Below, piece by piece: positions 5,641 to 9,689 of a stretch of DNA of 9,689 nt (the stretch's first letter is position 1; each line of letters begins with the position of its first letter). Origin of the DNA: Candidatus Eiseniibacteriota bacterium (lineage in GTDB: Bacteria; Eisenbacteria; RBG-16-71-46; JAGVPR01). Made by a program: the position numbers and the translations under genes. The stretch spans positions 1-9,689 of the forward strand of contig JAGVPR010000158.1 of the NCBI GenBank assembly GCA_020052115.1. The letters are read 5' to 3'. The notes below the pieces were generated by a model. The model had not been told where the DNA came from. It worked only from the letters and a program-made list of their open reading frames with translations, and did not search any database.

Positions 5641-7946
5641 CAGATGACAAGGGCCTGGAACTCCTCCGGCTCCAAATCGAGGCCGAAGGTTGAGTGGTAA
5701 GACGATTCGGCAACAAGACACCAGACCGTGTCGTGAAGCAGTTCGAGGAGCCCGAGGTCTTCAAGTTCGTGAAAGGCCCTCGAGTACACAGATACGCCGA
5801 ATGGCTGGAGTGCCCGAAACCGATCGCGGCTCGGCCCGGCGAAGCGAAACCGTTCGATGGCCTTTCGCCCCGGGTCGCCCCACGGTACGAAGACCGTCGT
5901 GGTCAACTCGTCGATCATCCGGAACGTCGCGGCCGTCTCCTTGAACTTGAGATCCTGCCGCAATGCCTGAATCCCCTTTGTGTCGGTGCTCTGGCCGCCA
6001 TAGAGGCGATCGAAGTAATTGCGGAACGTCTCCGGCGCTGTGAGGGACAAGCCAGGAGACACTGCAAGCATCAGCTTCGCGATGTCGCGGTGGTGCCGCA
6101 GCAGGCCGGGCGGCCTTGTTGGCGCATTGTAGACGATGAACCGCCCGGGACTGGATAACCGCCCTTCGCGGTTGCAGCGACCGGCTGACTGCGCAAGCGC
6201 TTCGAGCCCCGCCATCGCGCGGAAGACAACAGGAAAGTCAACATCCACGCCAGCTTCGACGAGCTGAGTTGAAACCACCCGACAGGCATCCTTCTCCTCA
6301 AGACGTCTCCGGATATCGGCTAGGACCTCCCGGCGGTGAGCGGGACACATTAGCGCCGACAGGTGAATCGTTCCACGCGCCTTCGCCTCGACCTCCTTCC
6401 AAAGTCCGCGGGCGTCGTCGCGACGGTGGACGATGGCGAGGACCTGTTCGTGCTCGGCAATCCGCTCGGCCAGTGCGGGCCATTCGACAGGGTCCTCCCC
6501 TGCCGGCCATTCGATCCGAATGCGATCCAAGGATGCGAAGAGCCCCGGGAGTTCCTCGGCCGGCACGATCTCGGTAGGCGGCGGATCGAGCCACGGTTTC
6601 GGCTCGGGCCATCCCCCGATCAACCGGCGATGAAGGGAGGGCTGAGTAGCGGTCGTGAGAAGGAGCGTCGTGCCATACCATGAACGGAGCTCCTGAAGAA
6701 CATCGAGAATCGGGTCAAGGAGACCCGCCGGCAGCGACTGGACCTCGTCGAGAACTATCACGCTATTGGCGAGATTGTGGAGCTTCCGGCAATCGCCCGA
6801 GCGATTGGCAAAGAGACTCTCGAGAAGTTGAACTTGGGTCGTCACGATCAGCGGCGCATCCCAATTCTCACTCGCGAGTCGGTTCGCATCGGTGTCAACC
6901 TTCGGCTGAACGTTGCTGTGGTGCTCTACGAGCACGCGCCCTCCCAGGAATGGCGAGAACACCTTGCGGAACACGTCAGCCGTTTGATCGACGATGGAGA
7001 GAAACGGAAGGGCAACGATGACTCGACTCTGGCCATGAATCGAGGCATGGCGAAGCGCGAACGCCAGAGACGACAGCGTCTTTCCGCCACCAGTAGGCAC
7101 CGTCAGGGAATAGGCTCCCCGTGCTCCAGTGGCGGCGCTCAGGCACCAGGCGAGAACGTGCCGGCGTTGCAGCAGCACTGGGGTCTCCGGCAGTGTCGCA
7201 AGACCTTCCAGATACTCCTTCAGAATCTGCTCGTAGCGACAGAGCGGCTGCCATCCTGAACGCGCCTCCGCCCGCCCTTCGGGCCGAGCCTGCTCAGCGA
7301 ACGCTTCAGTGTCGAGGAAGTCGGCATCAGTGAGCGCCGAGAAGGTCATCCGCACAAGGAGCTCGAACGAACGCTTCACCGAAACAACCGAAGATCCGGC
7401 AGTCGGTTTCGAAAGTGACATGAACCACTCAGGAAACAGGCTTGAGTCCGATTCGGCCCTCAGGACGGCGTCCGGAGCGGCATTGGTCGCGGCGTCGAGC
7501 CGTGCAAGAAGATCCGGCTTGACGAGTCGCGTTCGGAGCGCCTGCCAGTCATCGAGACCCGCGTGGTGCCCGGCTATGGCGAAAGCTATGAGTTGCGCCG
7601 CCCGGTCCTTCTTGCCGAGTTTGACGAACGAGTGGCTCGCTCCTGCGGAGCTGTGGTCGGGTCCGCGGGTCCTCTTTTCGCCACCATTCTGGGAATCAGC
7701 GTCGGTGGCCGAGGCATCCTGACCCACAGCCAGGAGAAACTGCTGCCAGTCGGGTGCATACTTGCCGAGGTCGTGCCAGAGGCCGGCGAGACCGGCAAGC
7801 ACTCCTCCTCCCCAGGGCGCTGCCGCGCGATGGGCCAGAGCGGCGACGGCGTGCAGGTGATCCTCAAGCTGCTGCCATCCGGGGCCAGGGCCCCCGGGGC
7901 CGGAGTGCGCGAAGGCGCGAGTGTCTTCCCGATTCCGAACGGCCAC
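5640..7946 (-). CDS. cas3: Cas3, HD nuclease-helicase of type I-C interference
   Basis: With a GTG start this is a 768-residue single-chain Cas3. Cascade recruits it to the R-loop, where it nicks and degrades the non-target strand from 3' to 5'. The N-terminal HD domain shows His30, WHDLGKY with His58-Asp59, PDHSSAG with His98, AGHH with His127-His128, and DADF with Asp207/Asp209. The superfamily 2 helicase shows Walker A PTGGGKT (284-290), motif II DEVQ (400-403), motif III TTATQP (431-436) and motif VI QSAGRCNREGR (586-596). No ATG is available near the family start. GTG at 7946, after GAAAGGA, leaves 11 residues before FAHSG, as expected. An upstream TTG at 8075 would add 43 unlike residues. 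An acidic/polar insert at about 73-96 in the HD domain looks like a variable loop. It is the first gene of the operon. Confidence 0.96.
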   Translation of the reverse strand: MAVRNREDTRAFAHSGPGGPGPGWQQLEDHLHAVAALAHRAAAPWGGGVLAGLAGLWHDLGKYAPDWQQFLLAVGQDASATDADSQNGGEKRTRGPDHSSAGASHSFVKLGKKDRAAQLIAFAIAGHHAGLDDWQALRTRLVKPDLLARLDAATNAAPDAVLRAESDSSLFPEWFMSLSKPTAGSSVVSVKRSFELLVRMTFSALTDADFLDTEAFAEQARPEGRAEARSGWQPLCRYEQILKEYLEGLATLPETPVLLQRRHVLAWCLSAATGARGAYSLTVPTGGGKTLSSLAFALRHASIHGQSRVIVALPFLSIVDQTADVFRKVFSPFLGGRVLVEHHSNVQPKVDTDANRLASENWDAPLIVTTQVQLLESLFANRSGDCRKLHNLANSVIVLDEVQSLPAGLLDPILDVLQELRSWYGTTLLLTTATQPSLHRRLIGGWPEPKPWLDPPPTEIVPAEELPGLFASLDRIRIEWPAGEDPVEWPALAERIAEHEQVLAIVHRRDDARGLWKEVEAKARGTIHLSALMCPAHRREVLADIRRRLEEKDACRVVSTQLVEAGVDVDFPVVFRAMAGLEALAQSAGRCNREGRLSSPGRFIVYNAPTRPPGLLRHHRDIAKLMLAVSPGLSLTAPETFRNYFDRLYGGQSTDTKGIQALRQDLKFKETAATFRMIDELTTTVFVPWGDPGRKAIERFRFAGPSRDRFRALQPFGVSVYSRAFHELEDLGLLELLHDTVWCLVAESSYHSTFGLDLEPEEFQALVI

Positions 7947-7950
7947 GAAG

Positions 7951-7957
7951 TCCTTTC
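7951..7957 (-). promoter_or_regulatory. cas3 ribosome binding site supporting a GTG start
   Basis: The minus strand reads GAAAGGA, 4 nt before the GTG at 7944-7946. It is weaker and closer than the sites of cas5, cas7 and cas8. It is the only Shine-Dalgarno-like motif I see near a start codon in this part of the frame. Confidence 0.55.
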
Positions 7958-8039
7958 TGCCGAGCGCAAACGGGCATCGGTCTGAAATTCGCGGCAGGGC
8001 CCTGCGAGGATTGCAGGCTTGTGGAGGTAGGTGTCCAAC

Positions 8040-8082
8040 GACGTGGCTGCCACACAGTGTTGCATTCCACGTCAACCGTGGA
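8040..8082. repeat. Overlapping inverted repeats upstream of cas3
   Basis: TCCACG (8066-8071) and CGTGGA (8077-8082) form a perfect 6-bp inverted repeat around a 5-nt centre. The left arm also matches a second partner: GACGTGG (8040-8046) with CCACGTC (8067-8073), 7 bp, separated by 20 nt. The middle arm could thus pair with either neighbour. The position is about 95-135 nt before the cas3 start. It could be an operator or two competing hairpins in the 5' leader; this is inference. Confidence 0.5.
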
Positions 8083-8170
8083 GACTGCCTCCTGGGGTGG
8101 AATCAACAATCGAATCGCCCACGGCCCGCCGGATCTTGCGACCCTCGGACTCTAAGTCACCTCGCATGAT

Positions 8171-9214
8171 TCAGCAAGGCGCCTCGCCGCCGCAGCGCTC
8201 CTCCCACTCGTCGAAGGCCGGGTCGAAGTAGCGCACACGCACCTTCTTGAACTCCCGCGTGGAGTAGAGCGCTAGGTAGTCGTCGAGCCCTGTCTTCCCC
8301 GAGATCGTGCGAAGGACGATCTCGCATTCGGCGCGGTCGCGCCCGTGCACCATGGAGAAGAGCGCGTACGGCCAATCAGGATAGGTGGGCCGCCGGTAGC
8401 AGTGGCTCACGGCGTTGAACCCGGCCATGATCCGCCCGCACTCGTCTATCCGCCCCTCGGGCGCCCGCCACACCCCCATCGCGTTGGCGACGAAGCCAGC
8501 GCGACGGTGGTGGAGCACCGCGGCGTAGCGGCGCATGATCCCCCGAGCCAGCAGATCCTGTGCGGCAGCGAGCAGCTCAGCCGCGCTCGACCCCACGGAG
8601 ACGGCCATCGCCTGGAAAGGTCTCGGCTCCAGTGGCAGATCCTCCTGCAGCGCGCGCACCAGGCTCCGCACGCGCTCACCGGGCTCCGGCGGCCTCTTCG
8701 CCTCCCCCCACGGGGCGGCCGCCGTCTCGGAGGTCGCATCCGGCGCGCCTTCACCGGACATGTCGAACCGCACGCCGATCTTGTAGAGCCTGAGCGTCGT
8801 CAGTTGCCGAGTGGATTCCGCCGACGTCAATTCGTGAAGCCTCTCGATCGTGCGCTCCAGACCGAGGCGGCTCGCCGGCGGCACGGCCACCGTGAACCAC
8901 AGATTGAATTCGTGGTTCCGCTCGTAGTTGTGGCTCACGCCCGGATGCGCGTTCACGGCCTCCACGGCGGCGTCGAGACTCGCGGGAGCGATCTTCATCG
9001 CGACAAGACTCGATTCGTAGCCGAGGCTTCTCGTGTCGAAGATGGCCCCGATCTGCCGGATCACGCGCTCCTCGCGCAGCCGGCGCATGCGCTCCAGGAC
9101 GGCGTCCTCGCTCGACCCCAGCGACTCGGCGAGCGCGCGAAACGGCTCCTCGACGAGAGGAAAACCGGCCTGCACGAGATCGAGGAGACGGCGGTCATCG
9201 TGAGACAATTCCAA
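8171..9214 (-). CDS. ahbAB: Siroheme decarboxylase, fused AhbA/AhbB (NirDL-like)
   Basis: This 347-residue protein has two tandem Lrp/AsnC-like units. Each has a winged-helix-like N-terminal part and an alpha/beta ligand-binding part. Unit 1 (about 1-152) carries VSHNYERNHEFNLWF (93-107). Unit 2 (about 180-335) carries VSHCYRRPTYPDWPYALF (269-286). Such paired motifs mark the siroheme decarboxylase family (AhbA/AhbB, NirD/L/G/H), which converts siroheme to 12,18-didecarboxysiroheme on the way to heme or heme d1. The two subunits are usually separate genes; here they are joined by a Pro/Ala/Glu-rich linker (about 153-180), as in NirDL fusions. The start is TTG, backed by GGGAGGG (9220-9226) 5 nt upstream. 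It could be misread as an AsnC regulator. Whether it serves heme or heme d1 cannot be told, as no partner genes are in view. Confidence 0.85.
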   Translation of the reverse strand: MELSHDDRRLLDLVQAGFPLVEEPFRALAESLGSSEDAVLERMRRLREERVIRQIGAIFDTRSLGYESSLVAMKIAPASLDAAVEAVNAHPGVSHNYERNHEFNLWFTVAVPPASRLGLERTIERLHELTSAESTRQLTTLRLYKIGVRFDMSGEGAPDATSETAAAPWGEAKRPPEPGERVRSLVRALQEDLPLEPRPFQAMAVSVGSSAAELLAAAQDLLARGIMRRYAAVLHHRRAGFVANAMGVWRAPEGRIDECGRIMAGFNAVSHCYRRPTYPDWPYALFSMVHGRDRAECEIVLRTISGKTGLDDYLALYSTREFKKVRVRYFDPAFDEWEERCGGEAPC

Positions 9215-9298
9215 GCGAACCCTCCCGCGCGCACGGACCGCGGCGCGACTTCGAAAACTCTAGCACACGGGCCTCTTCTGCTCTGGTAGCGTGTCCCC
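9215..9298. promoter_or_regulatory. Divergent intergenic region between ahbAB and HAD phosphatase
   Basis: These 84 nt separate two divergently oriented genes and should hold both promoters. The centre (about 9250-9264) is less GC-rich than the surroundings. I see no good -35/-10 pair on either strand, so only the general role is supported. Confidence 0.4.
9220..9226 (-). promoter_or_regulatory. ahbAB ribosome binding site supporting a TTG start
   Basis: The minus strand reads GGGAGGG, 5 nt before TTG at 9212-9214. No ATG or GTG lies near the expected N-terminus of the first Lrp-like domain, so this site decides the unusual start codon. Confidence 0.65.
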
Positions 9299-9689
9299 GT
9301 GCACTGCGTTCTCTTCGACATAGACGGCACTCTGCTCCACTCCCACGGGGCCGGACGAAGCGCCATGGCCGGGGCGTTCGAGACGGTTTTCGGCAGGAGC
9401 GGCAGCCTGCGCTCCGGGCATCCGATCGCCGGCAAGACCGATCGCCAGATCGTGAGCGAGGTGGTCGCGGAGGCGGGAATCAACCCGGCGGAAGCCGAGC
9501 GGAAGATCGCACTTTACTGGAACGAGTACGTCTCGCGGCTCGAGGCGAACCTGGCCGAGTTCGGCGCCGCGACCTATGCGGGCGTAACCGAGCTGCTCGA
9601 CGCGCTCGCCGCGCGCCGGGACGTCGCGGTCGGGCTCCTCACGGGGAACATGGAACGCGGCGCCTGGCTCAAGATCTCCGCGGCCGGTC
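9299..9689 (+). CDS. HAD-superfamily phosphatase, 3'-truncated by window edge
   Basis: An open frame runs from GTG at 9299 to the right edge without a stop, giving 130 residues. HAD motif I is FDIDGTLL, with nucleophile Asp7 and acid/base Asp9. Motif II is LLTGN with Thr115. Between them lies a helical cap with GKTDRQI (45-51), typical of subfamily I HAD enzymes related to phosphoglycolate phosphatase and beta-phosphoglucomutase. GTG is the only start that keeps motif I near the N-terminus; Met23 would lose it. The Shine-Dalgarno is weak (GGTAG about 9 nt upstream). Motifs III and IV lie beyond the edge. The substrate cannot be named; a small phosphorylated metabolite is likely. It is divergent from ahbAB and shows no functional link to the CRISPR locus. 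Confidence 0.88.
   Translation, partial: MHCVLFDIDGTLLHSHGAGRSAMAGAFETVFGRSGSLRSGHPIAGKTDRQIVSEVVAEAGINPAEAERKIALYWNEYVSRLEANLAEFGAATYAGVTELLDALAARRDVAVGLLTGNMERGAWLKISAAG

Larger units (their letters stand above)
7947..8170 (-). promoter_or_regulatory. Region upstream of the cas operon (promoter inferred)
   Basis: These 224 non-coding nucleotides separate the siroheme decarboxylase gene from cas3, both on the minus strand. Because all downstream cas genes are contiguous, the operon promoter should lie here. A TTGACG hexamer occurs on the minus strand at 8070-8075, but 17 nt downstream there is only TGGCAG, a poor -10. I cannot name a convincing promoter. The region holds an overlapping set of inverted repeats at 8040-8082, listed separately. 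No rho-independent terminator for the upstream gene is evident, so read-through into cas3 is possible. Confidence 0.5.

Noticed and set aside
5626..5721. 32-residue N-terminal extension of cas5c
   Set aside because: It overlaps the end of cas3, and the family start MSQRSPTYRV at 5625 has a good Shine-Dalgarno.
8070..8075. TTGACG as a -35 box of the cas operon promoter
   Set aside because: The hexamer at the right spacing is TGGCAG, not a believable -10, and no alternative spacing gives a better one.
8122..8131. CGGC-CC-GCCG hairpin as a terminator after the siroheme decarboxylase gene
   Set aside because: The stem is only 4 bp with a 2-nt loop and no run of T follows it.
1..8170. A previously undescribed defence system replacing or decorating the CRISPR locus
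   Set aside because: Every gene matches a known type I-C component in canonical order, and no extra or accessory gene sits between them.
8345..9289. Plus-strand open frame of 314 codons antisense to the siroheme decarboxylase gene
   Set aside because: It is rich in His, Arg and Pro, as expected for the complement of a GC-rich gene, while the minus-strand product has clear family motifs.

Overview
The window is a GC-rich bacterial chromosomal segment dominated by a complete type I-C CRISPR-Cas locus on the minus strand. Reading along that strand, the order is cas3, cas5c, cas8c (csd1), cas7 (csd2), cas4, cas1, cas2, leader, CRISPR array, which is the canonical I-C order. Every Cas protein is full length, and the catalytic motifs I could look for are present in Cas3, Cas4 and Cas1 (plus the expected early Asp of Cas2), so the locus looks functional. 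The array is cut by the left edge: two 32-bp repeats, one complete 33-bp spacer and the first 4 bases of the next spacer are visible. The repeat hairpin leaves an 11-nt 3' segment, matching the 5' handle made by Cas5c-type processing.

The genes are packed tightly: cas3/cas5 gap 14 nt, cas5/cas8 ATGA overlap, cas8/cas7 gap 1 nt, cas7/cas4 TGATG overlap, cas4/cas1 ATGA overlap, cas1/cas2 gap 10 nt. This indicates one polycistronic operon starting in the 224-nt region 7947-8170. Cas5c, Cas8c, Cas7 and probably an internally translated Cas11c form the crRNA-guided Cascade. Cas3 is the recruited nuclease-helicase. Cas4, Cas1 and Cas2 insert new spacers at the leader end of the array (about position 101). 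The most interesting sequence-level signal is inside cas8c: a strong ribosome binding site followed by an in-frame GTG at 3529, which would yield a separate 121-residue small subunit (Cas11c).

Upstream of cas3, on the same strand but probably a separate unit, lies a gene for a two-domain Lrp/AsnC-like protein of the siroheme decarboxylase family (AhbA-AhbB / NirDL type). It points to the siroheme-dependent route to heme or heme d1, found mostly in anaerobic or denitrifying bacteria and in archaea. Divergent from it, and cut by the right edge, is a HAD-superfamily phosphatase gene. The bacterial host cannot be named from this sequence; high GC, an I-C locus and a fused siroheme decarboxylase would fit several deep-branching or delta-proteobacterial lineages. 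I found no RNA genes, insertion sequences, integrases or convincing terminators, and no new defence system beyond the I-C locus.
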